Shown: positions 1 through 12,643 of the stretch, in pieces | Layout of the letters: every line of letters begins with the position of its first letter | Position numbering within the stretch: position 1 is the stretch's first letter | Source of the DNA: Pocillopora verrucosa | Lineage: Eukaryota; Cnidaria; Anthozoa; Scleractinia; Pocilloporidae | NCBI RefSeq assembly: GCF_036669915.1 | Contig: NC_089317.1 | Coordinates: 434,001-498,000 of the forward strand | Length of the DNA stretch: 64,000 nt | Direction: 5' to 3' | Made by a program: the position numbers and the translations under genes | Notes under the pieces: generated by a model | Database searches by the model: none | What the model saw: the letters and a program-made list of their open reading frames with translations, nothing else | What the model was told of the DNA's origin: nothing

Positions 1-1636
1 GAAATTTTTTAAGGGGAAATCAAACGATATATGTTGTTATGACTTGTCGTTCCTGTCGATAGCTGGAAAGTGTGACAAACAGAATGCTGTGATGACGTAA
101 ACAAGCTCGTCCGAGATAGGTCATGACGATGCGGCTGAGTGATTTGAAAGAAAAAAACCTCAATATTCCGTCATTTAAATTTATGCTTTGCATCACTGTC
201 TTTGTCTAGATAATTCGATAAAATGGGCAGGATTTTTCCTTCGTGAAGTCATTCTGGAAACAGAGCAGTTGTAAAAATGCATCGCTGGAAGACATCTCAG
301 TTTACCACTGTGAAGACTCCTAAAACTTAGTCAAGGACTCGTGGGAGTACAGACATCGTATATTTGTAAGTTTTAATATGGAAACTTGCTTCAAAATTGT
401 CCTAATTTATTAAACCGAAATTTCTTCGGCATCCAACTCTATATGAAGTATCAAAGACATCATTAAATAGATTGATACACTTTCTAAAAGAAAACTGCAA
501 AGCTTTTAGAAATGTAGAATACAGTCTTAGTTAGATCTGTTTTATAACGTGTAAGTGCACCTTATTTCTATGCAATAGGCTCAAGCTGCTATTCACACAT
601 TATTCGCTTGAAATGTTTTCTAAGGATGACCTAAGGCCTAATATCACTTTAATTTAAGCTGCAAGTTATTCAGCTCGCATTTAAAAGAACGGTAGCTGTC
701 TGAATTCGTCACTAAGCCTGGGAGAGATCTAACGGTGAACATGCTCTGCGCGACAAATTATAAGCTAACCCCCCCCTCCCCCACCACTGCTATCAATCTT
801 TGTTTCCAAGACAGTCACACTACGATGCCCTGTTATTTTAATTCACTTACAGGTATTTTTAGTGTATACGGATTAGGAGGGCGAGACCTCTTTGCATTTT
901 TAGTCGCTACCTTTTGTTACATGAAACAGAGGAAGCTAGGAATCGAGCAAATGGAAATATATATAAAAATATAAATTTGGATCAAATAACCCTTACCGAA
1001 AGACTTCCTTTACATTCAAATGATCCAAAAAAGATCATATCACCCTTAAAATATGCAAAGTACATTTGTGGGAATGTATTGTACTGAAAGAAATTAATCC
1101 CTGGATATCGTTTCACTGTGTTCTTTATTTTTTTTTCAATTTCGAACAATTTTTTTACCCTGCGGCAGCAAAAGGAATTGTATCAATAACTAAGCACAAC
1201 TACGAGCTAAGAGAGCACAATTTAATCAAGTTCCAGACAGATTTTTATTGCTGTCTATAGCAGAAGAGAAGTGGTAGTAACTATATTGTATCCCTAAAAT
1301 TTTGAATGTCCCTCTGACCTTAGCGGCAATATCGTGACGGAAAACCCATTAACTGCGCTCTCATCCTCCATATAAGGAGGCGTCAATTGATATTTGTCAC
1401 TTTCATATTCCCTACGGGACCGTTGGAAGCCATTGAAGTGCATTCGAGCACATCTTGCAGTTCATAACACATGTAAATTAGTTGTGTACATATTTTTGAC
1501 CAGCTTTCGAAATCGGCATTGTTTTCACGGTTGTTTTATCTTGTCAAATATGTAGAGAGGGTGTGTACGGAACCAAGGAAGGAAGCCTGAAAAAATAAAT
1601 TGTGTTTAATAGAGGCGAAGAGGAGGATTCAGTGAT
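1..1636 (+). promoter_or_regulatory. Upstream region and 5' UTR of the filamin gene
   Basis: No convincing coding exon is visible; the short open frames here have no domain features or coding-like composition. The last ~250 bases should hold the promoter and 5' UTR of the filamin gene, whose ATG is at 1637. A perfect CArG box lies at 1368-1377. No clean TATA box with an initiator is visible apart from the TATAAG inside that CArG box. Everything left of ~1300 is unassigned AT-rich sequence. Confidence 0.4.
1368..1377. promoter_or_regulatory. CArG box (SRF-type site) before filamin
   Basis: The sequence CCATATAAGG fits the serum response factor consensus CC(A/T)6GG exactly. It lies 260 bases before the filamin ATG. 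In animals SRF with its MRTF cofactors controls many actin-cytoskeleton genes, filamins among them, so the location makes sense. Binding is inferred from the motif only. Confidence 0.5.
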
Positions 1637-3669
1637 ATGACTTCCCTGATCGAACGCGAACAAGCAAGTATAAAGAGCCCCAGAAGTCCTGGTCGACCGA
1701 GTAGTGGCCAGTTTAGCTTCAAGGGATCTCTATACGTGGCTCACAATGAGAAAGATTGGATCGAAATTCAGAAGAACACGTTCACAAATTGGTGCAACGT
1801 TCAAATTCAACCGTACGGTGTACAAATTACGAGTGATCTAGCTGAGGCGTTCCAAGATGGACTTTCACTTGTGTACCTGGTTGAATCGATTTCCACGAAG
1901 AAAGTTGGTCGATACAACAAGAACCCGAGGCTGTACGCACAGAAACTTGAAAATATCACCAGCGCTTTGAAGTTACTACAGAGCGACGGGATAAAGTTAG
2001 TCAACATTGGTGAGCTATTTAAATTGTTTCGTGACAGTAATGTACACACAGACATGCGAGACGACAACTGTTCTGCGCTTTTATTTACCTTTCTTGTTCT
2101 AAATGTGTCCATTGATACACAGACCAGTGTTAAATAAATATAACGGTGTGTCGAGATTCCTCAAGAACAACACAGCTTAAACATAAATGAGAAAGATATC
2201 TTCAAAGATACGATTCAAAATTTCCGCACAAGTTTCCAGTTACAAGGCAAGAGGTCTTGGGAATCACGCAAAAATAGCACGATTCCTCGCACAGCTGAAT
2301 TTGTTTTCCTCGTGGAATACTGATAGCTCGTTGTCTAAGAATACCCTATTCGTGAATACGTCGAATGCATTGCAAACAAGTTTCGAAGCCTTTCATCAGA
2401 TGCTTGCCAAATATTGCACGTGAATCGAATGCACGCAAATTGGAATCGAAAATAGGTTCTGTTAACGGTGAGGGAGTTTCGTATCTCTTGAGAATCTACT
2501 TTGGAAGTTTTAATCTGCAATGAACGCTACTTCTGTTGTGGCTGAAATACGCGAAAAACTTTCATTTGCTAAGAGACTCTGTAAAATATTTATAATATCG
2601 GTCTACCAGTTTCAAAGATTATAATGTTTACGTATAATTCCAAAACTATAGTTTTTAATTTTTCCCTTCAATTAATTCACAAAAGACCACGACCTTGAGT
2701 TCGGAAAAGACCACAACAATAACAAATTTAAAATTTTTAACTCACAGGGCGGTGAGAATAACAAAAGATAATTTTTTCCCGTTGTCTTCGTGTTTCGAAG
2801 CATCGATTTCATTTTTTTACTTCCCGTTGCCTTCATAGTTTTTTCCGGTGCGTTTTCCTTTTGTTATTTATTAATCGACTCTGCCTATAAACATTCAAGG
2901 AACGACGATTCTCTTTAACTGAATACTAACGCTTCCAGCTTTCTTAAAGACTCTACGATATGGCCGATCGTTGACTGTGGTTACTGCAAGAATCGATTTT
3001 CACAGCTTATATTTTTGTTGAATATCGTGGCGACGTGACACTGGCCGGGTGTAGACGAACTCCAATCTATCCAATAAGAAACAATCTTACTCCACTTGAT
3101 GCCTTTAGTCTCGACGCACGTACAGACAATAAACTCTTCCAAAATTGTTTTTTCTTTTTTTGCTATTTTATACCGCTAAATCAACGTGGGGGAAAGCGGC
3201 AGTTCGTTAACCAAACCACAACTTTCGTTTAATCTTTGTCAGTTACTGAAATTAGTAATTTTTTTACCTAATGCGCCATACCGTTGAATATATATTGCAC
3301 CACATAGGGTTTAATAAATATTGGCTTTGCAACAAGGCACTTGTTCGCCCTTTTTGCTTTGCAAATTAGTCAAATCAGACCTCCTGCAATTTTTTGAAAG
3401 CAGAACATCAACACAGCAAATTAAACGTTAAGACATCCAGTCCAAAATATTTCGTAAGGCCACATATTGACGATTCTCGGAGAAGTAAACTCTCGTTCAA
3501 GACAAAAAAGATCCTTTCCCGCTAGCTTGCGTAAGAGTCGTTTCCGTTTCCTGTTAGCCAAGCTGAATAAGCGTTAGATAAACAAGAGGTGGACGCAGTC
3601 AAAGACCTCATTTTTTTTTTTGCGCGCATGCACGAGAGTTCGTTTGTTTTTTTCTTCATAATGAATAAA

Positions 3670-3714
<45 letters not shown>

Positions 3715-6700
3715 TATAGCAGGTAGTTTAGTGTTAACAACTGGGTTGAAAACGTAGATTAGCCACCGTAAAGAGTAAAAAAACGTCAGCTTTTTTACTC
3801 TTTACGGTGGCTAATTTACGTTTTCAACCCAGTTGTTAACACTAAATTACCTGTTTTTTTCTTCCTCTGCCACGCGTGATTCCGCTCACTGCTCGATTCT
3901 CTTGTTAGGCCGAGGAAAGGAAAAGAATAATGCCTAGGGAAACTCTCTCCCTTAGGAAGAATAATCTACTCGATTTGGCAGTAAACTCTCACCGGTCTCT
4001 CAAGGCGGTGGAGGAGAAAAGAGATATCGATTTGAATGCGATCCCTTGTTTCATAATTTGTCAGTTAGTCTTAGGAACTAAGAATAAGTCATTTTCGATA
4101 CACTTCTGAATAGCAAAGGGGGTGAGTTTCTAAGGTAACTGTGGTGCTGCGACGGTGGGAAAGTATAACAGGGTAATTTAGTATCATCAACTGAATTGAT
4201 AACGTAAATTGACCACCGTAAAGAGTTCAAAAGCAACGTATCGAGCGTCAGCCCTTCGTCATTCGCTCTGACAAAGAGCTAACGCTCGAAACGTCAGCTT
4301 TAAAACTCTTTACGGTGGTCAATTTACATTATCAATTCAGTTGAAATACTTAAGTACCCTGCTGAATACTAAAACTTCCTTCGTTGATTTTATATTTTCC
4401 AGGGAACGAGGACATTGCCAATGGGAACGTGAAGCTAATTCTAGGTCTAATATGGAGGTTAATCCTTCACTATCAGATCAGTTCAAGTGGCAGCGCCTCA
4501 GGCAAGCAGCTGCTGTTGTTATGGTTGAAAAATGCAATCCCTGACATGGTAATCCGGAATGTGACAACGGACTGGAACGATGGTAGAGCTCTGAGCGCCC
4601 TCAACGAGTTCTGCCAACCAGGTCTGTGTCCAAACTATAAGAGTCTAAACCCAGAGGCAAAACTGTCGAACACGAGCGATGCCATGAATGCTGCTGAGAA
4701 AAACTTCGGCATCCCGAAAGTTCTTTCTCCGGAATTCTTCGTCAGTCCGTATGTCGACGAATTGAGTATGATGACGTATTTGTCGTATTATACACAACCG
4801 GGCTCCATCGGAGAAAAACGAACACTGCAATTTATCAATGATTCGGCACCAGGCTTGAACGTGCGTAATTTCAACACCGATTGGAATGATGGAAAGAAAT
4901 TATTGCAGTTTCTTGAAGCTCAGTGCCCTGGAATTGTTCCAGGGTACGAAAATATTGATCGGAATAGTCCGTTAGAAAACGCTAAGCTAGGGCTGGATAT
5001 CGCGGAGGAGAAATTCGGAGTAAGGAAAGTTTTAACCCCGGAGGAACTTGTCAGTCCCGATGTGGACGAGCTCAGCGTCATGGCGTATATGTTGCAATTT
5101 CGTACAGCTGATAAACTGCAAAGTCATGCGCACATCTTCAAGGCGGACGGCAACGGAATTAAGCGGGGAGTTCGCGGGAAAACTTCTGAGTTTTTTATAT
5201 ACGGTCGCAAAGATATCGGTTTTGATGGGGTACGTGTCCATATCCGAGGTCCGGACGGGGAGGATTCCGTGCCAGTAGAAACACAAGTTGAAGCAGACGG
5301 CTCTCTCAGGTGCAAATTTGTTCCCTTTGAAAGCGGCATTCACACGATCTCTGTAAAGCACTACGGTAAAGAAGTCCCTAAGGGCCCCTTTCAAGTGATG
5401 GTGCATGAGAACGTGGCAGATGTTACGGTTTCTGGCGTAGGGATCAAGAATGCTGTCGTCTTCAAACCGGCAGAGTTCATTGTTCAAACCAACGACGAGA
5501 ATTCCCCCCCGGTCTCGGCGGTAGTAGAAGGACCGACCAAAACAGCGAACTGCAATATGGAACCTCTTGGAAATGGAAAGTGGCGGGGATATTTTGTACC
5601 GCGGGAAGTGGGAGAGCACAAGATTCGCATTGAGGTCGGAGACACACCCCTGCTCGGAAGTCCCTTTACAACGAAAGTAGGAGATCCAACCAAGTGCAAT
5701 GTAGCTGGGAGCGGTGAGTGAGTGATGCTAGCTATCAATTAAGTCACGCAATACTTTGTCACTTAACAAATTATCATGTCACGTGAAGAACACAGTTGCA
5801 TAACGTGAAGGCGATTTTCGGTGTTTAGCAAGTCATTTAGTTGCTCAATTATTTTTCATTTTTTTTCCCACAGAAACTGCTCGCAACCCGACCATAGGAC
5901 GTCCCTCCTCCTTCGATGTTGATACTTCCGGGGCGGGACTGGGGGAACTGGCTATCCAATGCCGAGGCCCCGTAGGGAATGTCCCTGTCGACGTGAAACC
6001 CACTGCACCCGGACGATACAACGTATCGTTTACTCCTAACAAGCCCGGGGAATATAATATTCACTTCGTATTCAACGGGGATGACATACCGGGAAGTCCA
6101 GTCAAGACGATAGTGAGTGATCCCAGCCGGATTGTAGCTCACGGAGATGGTTTGCATCAGGTACGACGTCAGGTTCTGTTTATCATCATTCCTCTTTCCT
6201 CATTCGGGAGTCTTGGTCAAACCAAATTTTTTGCAGTCATCTCTGTCACGCACAACAATAGCTACGTGTGTCCAAGGTCTAAGAAACTCTCAGCATTTGG
6301 ACCACAGAAATTTACGATTTTTCTCGAAAACCAACGTCAATCTCTCAATCAGTCGGATGCAAAACTTAAACGACTCGTTACTCGACCAATCGCTTTCTCC
6401 CATTCTTCAAGCAGTTTGTTTGTTTTAACTTTGATTTCTGGTTGGCTCCTTACTCCTTATCGTATTCACTCCTGTTCTAGTTTTGGGCTTACAGCACTTA
6501 ATCTAAAGTCCTAACTACTACACAGAAAATTTGAAAATCATTGATTTACTTCGATAATCTATCTCTCCACAATTACAGGTTACTACAGATTCTGAAGCAG
6601 AATTCTTCATTACACTTCATGGCGCTGGTGATGGAGAACTGAAAGTGTATGGCGAGGCTCCATATGGGCACTTTCCTGTGGATCTGCTACAGTCTCCTAA

Positions 6701-9700
6701 TGAAAAGGACACCTACATTGTGCGGTACACTCCTCAGGGGGTGGGTCTGCACAAAATTCATATCAACTTTGCTGGGGAACCAGTTCAGGGCAGCCCGTAC
6801 ATAGTGAAGGTGAGAAACATGACACGACATCTCCCCCTCCTTCTCAACCTTCTCCCCAACTGCGAAGGACCCCCCCCCCCCTTACTCCCAACTGCCAAGG
6901 ACATTTCAAAAACAACGCAATTTACAAAAAAAAAGATATAAAAAAATGGAGAAGCTTAAGAGCTCAAGATGAACATTTTGATATGCTGTGTCGTTATCTA
7001 ACTCACGAAAAGGTTCTTCTTCAAACTAGGCTGAATCAAAACATGTTAAAAAATTTCTACCTTACTCATGCGCAGGTTACTGTTCTGGATTAATTGACCT
7101 TTTTTTTTAATCAGGTGGCGGACCCCAGACAAGTGACTTTGAATACACGTGAGTTGGAGCGCGAACCAAAGCGCTTTACTGTCCGTCACGAGGTGGACAT
7201 ACCTGTGCAGGTGCCTAGCTCTGCTGGAGAGGGCCAACTGGAGGCTGCTGTTGTGGGCCCCGACCAGGAAAGTGTTCCCTCTAGTGTGACAAAGGATGAC
7301 GATGGATATTATCATATCCGGTTTGTACCTCGACAAACTGGAGAACACAGAGTGATGGTCATGTATGGTGGCAAGGAAGTGTCAAGTAGCCCTTATGTCA
7401 TCCGTATACGAGATGCCACCAGTATGAAGGTCAAGGTCACCGAGATGGAGCAGATGAGAACTGGTTACTCAGCGCAAAAAGAGGTCCATGTTATAATTAT
7501 TTTCGTTTGTCTGACCTTCACCAGTGATGAAATTTTTCCTTACCGTTTTCGTTTTATCCTCATATTTAGGTTGATGTTCCTATCGAAGTTCCAGAAGAAG
7601 TTGATGAGATTTCCGCCACCGTCCAAGACGAGGATGGCAAACCTATAAAGTCAACGTTGACCTTTGAACCAGACGGCTTATACCACGTGAGGTAAGAACA
7701 GAGCATTTACGTGACGTTGATCATGTCACGCCTAAGGGCTTCTCATGCCATCCTAAAAAAATTTTTTTGTGACACAGAAAAAAGAGCAACCAACTTATAT
7801 TATATATTCCAGATTTGTTCCGCATAAACCCGGTCGTTACACTGTAGATGTGCGCTGTGGAGGACAGTCCATAGAGAACAGCCCCTTCGTAATGAAAATC
7901 TCAGAAGCGGAGACAGTGTCGGTAAAACTGAAAGAGTTTGAAAAACAGGTAACTCGCTGGTTTGTAATCTCCCATCCAGTTCTTTTGCACCTTGTTATCT
8001 AAATAACCGTAAGTGTGAGACGATCAGAGTCGAGGTAAGGTGTAACCAGACTCGAACTGAATAAAATTGTTCGGCATTAATTAGTGACGTTCTTTTGATC
8101 CTTCCCCTGACAGGAGGGAGTTAGCTATCACGTGGGGTACGAGGTAGACGTGCCCATGGAGATACCATCCGAAGTAGATGAAGTGTCAGCTGTGATTTAT
8201 GACCCGGATGGAAATATTGACAAGTCAACTTTCAAGAAGGAATCTGATGGTCTTCACCATTTGAGGTTTACTCCCAAAAAGATTGGACAGTACAAGGTAA
8301 GTAAGACCTACTTATAGTCCCTGAAAGACGTACGAAGCCCAGCGATAAGGGCGTCGGCTTTCGAATCGAGCGGTCCTGGTGCGAGTCTTAGCCGGGGTTA
8401 CCAAGTTGTGAATCTGGGCAAGCAAGAGATTCAGGGCTTTTTTTTTCTATCTCAGATGAATACACGTTACTTTTGGAAAGTTGCTTAGAATTGTCTGCCT
8501 TCCCACTCCCAAAAGAAATTATTTCTTACTTGCGTCAAACTTATTTCTTTTTTACTAAGGTGGATATTCGCTGTGGTGGACGCTCAGTAGAAAACAGCCC
8601 ATTCCCCTTGAACGTGGCCCAGCCAAAAACGGCCGTTGTTCGTTTACGCCAACCCGAGGAGTCTGAAAACAAGTATTTAGTTCGCCGTGAACTTGACATA
8701 GCACTTGACGCGGCAGAAGGTACCAGGAACCTGTCTTCATATGTAGACGGACCCGATGAGGAGAATGTTCCAGCATCTTTTGATAAAGGAGACGATGGCT
8801 TGTACCATGTTAAGTTTGTACCTTACAAGCCTGGAACCTACAAGGTAAGAGATCGGCGTAAATTTTATCCTGGAGAATTCGGTTTGGAAAATGTTTCTCG
8901 GTAACGCTGATACAAAAGACCAAACAAGTCATTGCGGTTTGTTAGAGCTGCGTGTCTGTTTGTCTCTCACATTCCTCTTTTAAAAGCCACGTAATTTTGA
9001 TAGCAAGTGGTAGCTTCTTTCCATCCTGTTTACAGCTGGAGGAATAACCAGAAGGTGACGCTTACTATTCGTCCATCGTCGAGAAAGTGCGGAGTATCGG
9101 CTGGAACATACACCAGTTGAAATATTTTGGATTACTCTCGTGTTTTCGTGTTCTTCTTTTGTTTAAAAGTTGAGAAATTGTAACTTGTCAGCTAATTAGG
9201 TGTGCTTATTCCCCGAGTTCACTCATTTCGTAGTGATGATCATGTCGGCCTGGTACGCACTGATAAGTCGCAAAACCGCAATTTTCTGACAATATCATAA
9301 CTTCTCGTCCCTCTGTCCGTACATTTTGAAGTATGTTCAGATTTTTAAAGTATTTTTGCGTCTACCCAGGTTCATGTTAAGAGTAACGGCACTCCAGTAG
9401 CCAGTAGTCCATTCCTAATCAAGGTCGGCGACCCAGGCAAGGTCCAAGTTGCGCATGTCCGTAGTGAGGAACTGTATGCAGAGCGAGTCATTAAGAACGA
9501 AGTGGATTTAGCCGTGGAAAGTTCATATGACATGACTGATGAAGATTTCTCCGCCAGAGTCACAGGCCCCGATGGAGAAAATGTCCCCTGTCACGTGAAC
9601 AAGGGGCCTGACAATCGGCATCACGTTAGGTTTACTCCTCATAAGGCTGGTCCATATAAGGTAAGGCGCCTCCCCGCTGGACGTTGGAGACTTGGGTGAC

Positions 9701-11874
9701 ATTGTTAGAGGGTGTGGTGATTGTAATGTTAATTTACGGTCGGTTTATATCACCATTTTTGCGAGTGAGGGAACGCAAATGTTAAGTTTCTGGACGTAGG
9801 TTTCTAAACGGGTTTTATCGCATATTTGGCGGAATGGTATCGTCATTCATATGTACCAATGGTATCAAGTTTTCATCGGAGAATTTTCTGGTATCATGCC
9901 TTCCTAAAACTTAATAGTCGCTAGTAAAACCATCAAAAACTAATGCGGTGATCGCTCAAGATTGAGTAGAATGGATAAAAATTATTATCATAAAGCGAGT
10001 CTCTTGAGAAGTTATTTTTAAACAAAGGACACTTAAGTTAAATCATCCAAGCTGGGCTAACCAAAGTTTTACGGCAAATAAACAAAATTTGCAAACAAAT
10101 CGCTGACATAATTAACTCACAGTTGGCTTTTTACTTTGGTTAGGTGGACGTTCGTTACCGGGGCGAGCCCGTACAAGGCTCTCCTTTCACTGTCAACGTC
10201 ACGGATCAGGGACAGGGGGGCCCGGTAGTGAATTTCAACGAATCCGATCGATTTTTCGAGAACCGCGAGGCAGACATCCCCATTATGATCCCAGAGGGTT
10301 CATCAGCAGATTACCTCAAGTGCCGCGTTACTGATCCAGAGATGGAGTTACTTGATTACGAGCTGACCTACGACCGAGGCTCCAATTTATATCACGTGCG
10401 ATTTGTACCGAAGAGACCTGGGCGCCACAGAGTAGACGTGGAATACGATGGTGTTCCTGTGGATGGTTCGCCGTTTATGATGAATATTGAAGGAACTGAA
10501 GGACATAAGAAGGTTTTTGCCTCGGGAGACGGAATTAAAGGAGGTGTGTATATTCAGTATTTTTTTTTTTTCAATTAGAGACTGAAAAATTTTATCGTTA
10601 CGAATACAGAATGGTTATCTTTTGTCCCATATCCTTTGTAATTCAGGCACTCGTAAAGAAGTTGCTTATTAGGAAATGCCTTACGCCCTTTGTTTATGCA
10701 CAGGAATGGTGAACGAGAAGATAGATTTCATGGTGGACGCCCGCACTGCCGGCCGGGGCAAGCTGACTGGGAAGCTTACCGGAGTCAAATATCACACTGA
10801 TGTAGAAGTCATTGACTTGAAGGACGGGAGGTACGCATGTCACTACTTGGTACCACAGGCTGGGGCTTATGTCCTCTCACTAATGTGGAATGGACAGCAC
10901 ATACCTAACAGTCCTTATAAGGTCACTATCAGAGAAGCACAAGCTATGAGCGCCAAAAGTTGTTTTGTTGAAGGTAAGAAATTTTCTCCATGATTAATGC
11001 TCTATATTTCAGAATTTTAGAAGCTAATAAGATGCTATCTCAATCCGTTAAGAAAGTCAAATGACAGTGGCAGAACTACAGGTGCACGCAAATGAAAACA
11101 CGTTTTTAAACCAGTTTAACTTGTTTGACCTTTAGGGAGCATGCTCAAGGAGGGCGCAGGAGCCACAGTGGGCCAAGCCATGGGGTTCAGTATCAACAGC
11201 AAAGATGCAGGCCCGGGGCAATTGTATGTTCGCTGTCAAGGACCCACAAAAGACTGTGATTGCACAGTGTTCGACAACAAGGATTCTACCTATCAAGTAC
11301 AAATCTTCCCTTCCGAAGTTGGGAACCATCTCGTGTATGTGGAGTGGGGAGGAAGACCTGTACATGGAAGTCCCTTTTTGGTACGCGTGGGACAGCCCCC
11401 TGATCCCAGTAAAGTTCGTGTGTACGGTATGTCAACTCATGTAATTTTCACGTTCTGTTCGCCCTTTAAGATACACTTTGGAGTTTTACATTGAATTTTC
11501 TGAAGAATGATTTAATATCTGCGATTTTCTCGGTAGGTCCTGGTTTGGAGAACGGATTGCTACGAAATTTCAAGGGGGAATTCCTGGTAGAAACTAAAGG
11601 TGCTGGTCCGGGAACACTTAAGATCAGAATCCATGGACCCAGAGGGGCCTTCAAAGTGGAGATGTACCGGGACACATCAAAGGAGCGTTCTATTGGAGTG
11701 CGATACAACCCCACAGAGGCGGGACGGTACATTATTAACATCAAATGGGCCGATCAGCATATACCCGGAAGTCCTTTTGATGTCACAATAGTTGAAACAA
11801 GAGACGAACTTGAATCGCTTAATGAATTGAAGGACAATGCAGTTCTATTTCAACAAAGGGATGCTAGATTATAG
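1637..11874 (+). CDS. Filamin with three calponin-homology domains (jitterbug-like)
   Basis: Actin cross-linking scaffold protein. Fourteen exons join in phase to 1628 codons plus stop: 1637-2009, 4403-5713, 5874-6160, 6579-6809, 7115-7483, 7570-7691, 7813-7948, 8114-8296, 8560-8844, 9370-9660, 10144-10543, 10704-10973, 11136-11426 and 11537-11874. All introns are GT..AG; the exon 5 donor (GTCCAT) is weak but forced by reading phase. CH1 is residues ~36-150 and is split by intron 1. CH2 is ~158-254 and CH3 ~262-357. Thirteen immunoglobulin-like filamin repeats follow from ~370, most with the GSPF/NSPF strand signature. A 24-residue tail lacks an obvious dimerisation repeat. Ordinary filamins have two CH domains; three are known from Drosophila jitterbug. 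The ATG is the first one before CH1 and starts MTSLIEREQ. Confidence 0.93.
3660..3853. repeat. Hammerhead-associated repeat, inverted-dimer copy A
   Basis: A left half (3660-3783) runs into an inverted copy of its own 3' part (3791-3853), giving 63-base arms with two or three mismatches and an 8-base spacer. The same sequence recurs at 4108, 39620, 46955 and 55605. The hammerhead-like core present in other copies is deleted here down to its ACGTCAGC end. Confidence 0.8.
4108..4352. repeat. Hammerhead-associated repeat, inverted-dimer copy B
   Basis: Diverged second copy in the same intron, again folded back on itself. Arms around 4184-4230 and 4298-4345 are complementary. The centre keeps a hammerhead-like segment at 4268-4298 (CTGACAA, stem GAGC/GCTC, GAAAC, GTC), in which the invariant G of CUGANGA is replaced by A, so this copy should be inactive. 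Confidence 0.75.
8337..8412 (+). repeat. Possible tRNA-derived SINE fragment
   Basis: This lies in the filamin intron after exon 8. The stretch has a tRNA-like layout with an apparent B-box remnant (GTGCGAGTC) and a CCGGGGTTACC segment. No full A box is recognisable. Weak call made by resemblance only. Confidence 0.25.
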
Positions 11875-12530
11875 GAGACTGGTTGCTAGTAATTTTTAAA
11901 CCTGTACCCAACCTTTTCTCGGTCAGTCATTCCCAAGATGGCGACCGTAAGGCTGAAAACTCCGCATTTTGAATCATCTCGATCTATCAATCTGACCTAT
12001 AACTGCTAATTGTTTTTGTTATTTTGATCGGTGCTAGGTGGTCGATCTATGGAGACAGTGTGAGTCTGTGAGGGAAAAAATGGCGTGCTTTCACAGACTT
12101 CATGGTTTTCTCTCGCACGTTGTTTTCGATTCCACCGACCGAGAGTCTGGCATATGCTGATTTCTTTTTCAATCATTGCAGTTGTCACATATCGGTGTTA
12201 GCAGTTATTGATTTAAAAACTTAGAGTAGGGGGGAGGGGAGGGTAGTTGGAGAGGCTGAGTAAAAAATGCGGTCTTTTTGTCGGTGAATATTCAAATTAT
12301 TATCCAACTGCACAAAGTAGAATACAAATAACGCGCGAACAGAGTGCAAATATCCTGCGATATTGTACGGTTATTTGGACAGTAGGTTATTTTGCACTGT
12401 AAAAAAACCTGTTTAACCAGTTGGCTGCGCGCGCTACGCTTCTCTATCCGCTTTGCTTTTCCCGTGTGATGAGAAATGATCAGAAGAACTTAGCAGAAAA
12501 AAAAAGCAGTTGGTTAATAAATAGTTTCTT

Positions 12531-12643
12531 AGACGTTTTGGTTCGTAGTATCGCTGAGTATTTTTAAAAGTTGTGCCACATGGGCGAGTAAAATTCCAAA
12601 CAACGAGTAAAAATACTCGGCGATACTACACATCAAAACGTCT
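12531..12643. repeat. Inverted repeat with 36-base arms
   Basis: The arms 12531-12566 and 12608-12643 are complementary with a few mismatches around a 41-base loop. They begin AGACGTTTTG and end CAAAACGTCT. This looks like a small foldback element or MITE remnant; no target-site duplication could be confirmed. Confidence 0.6.

Larger units (their letters stand above)
2010..4402 (+). other. Filamin intron 1 (2.4 kb)
   Basis: This intron splits CH1 after the sequence KLVNI. The donor is GTGAGC at 2010 and the acceptor is a TTTTCCAG at the 3' end. It holds two inverted-dimer copies of the hammerhead-associated repeat (3660-3853 and 4108-4352) and otherwise shows no coding signal. The open frames inside it have no recognisable domains. 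Confidence 0.7.

Noticed and set aside
735-974. 79-codon open frame upstream of filamin
   Set aside because: No domain, low-complexity C-rich patch inside, no splice or context support.
5032-5619. 195-codon minus-strand frame
   Set aside because: Exact antisense shadow of filamin exon 2, whose sense translation is clearly filamin.
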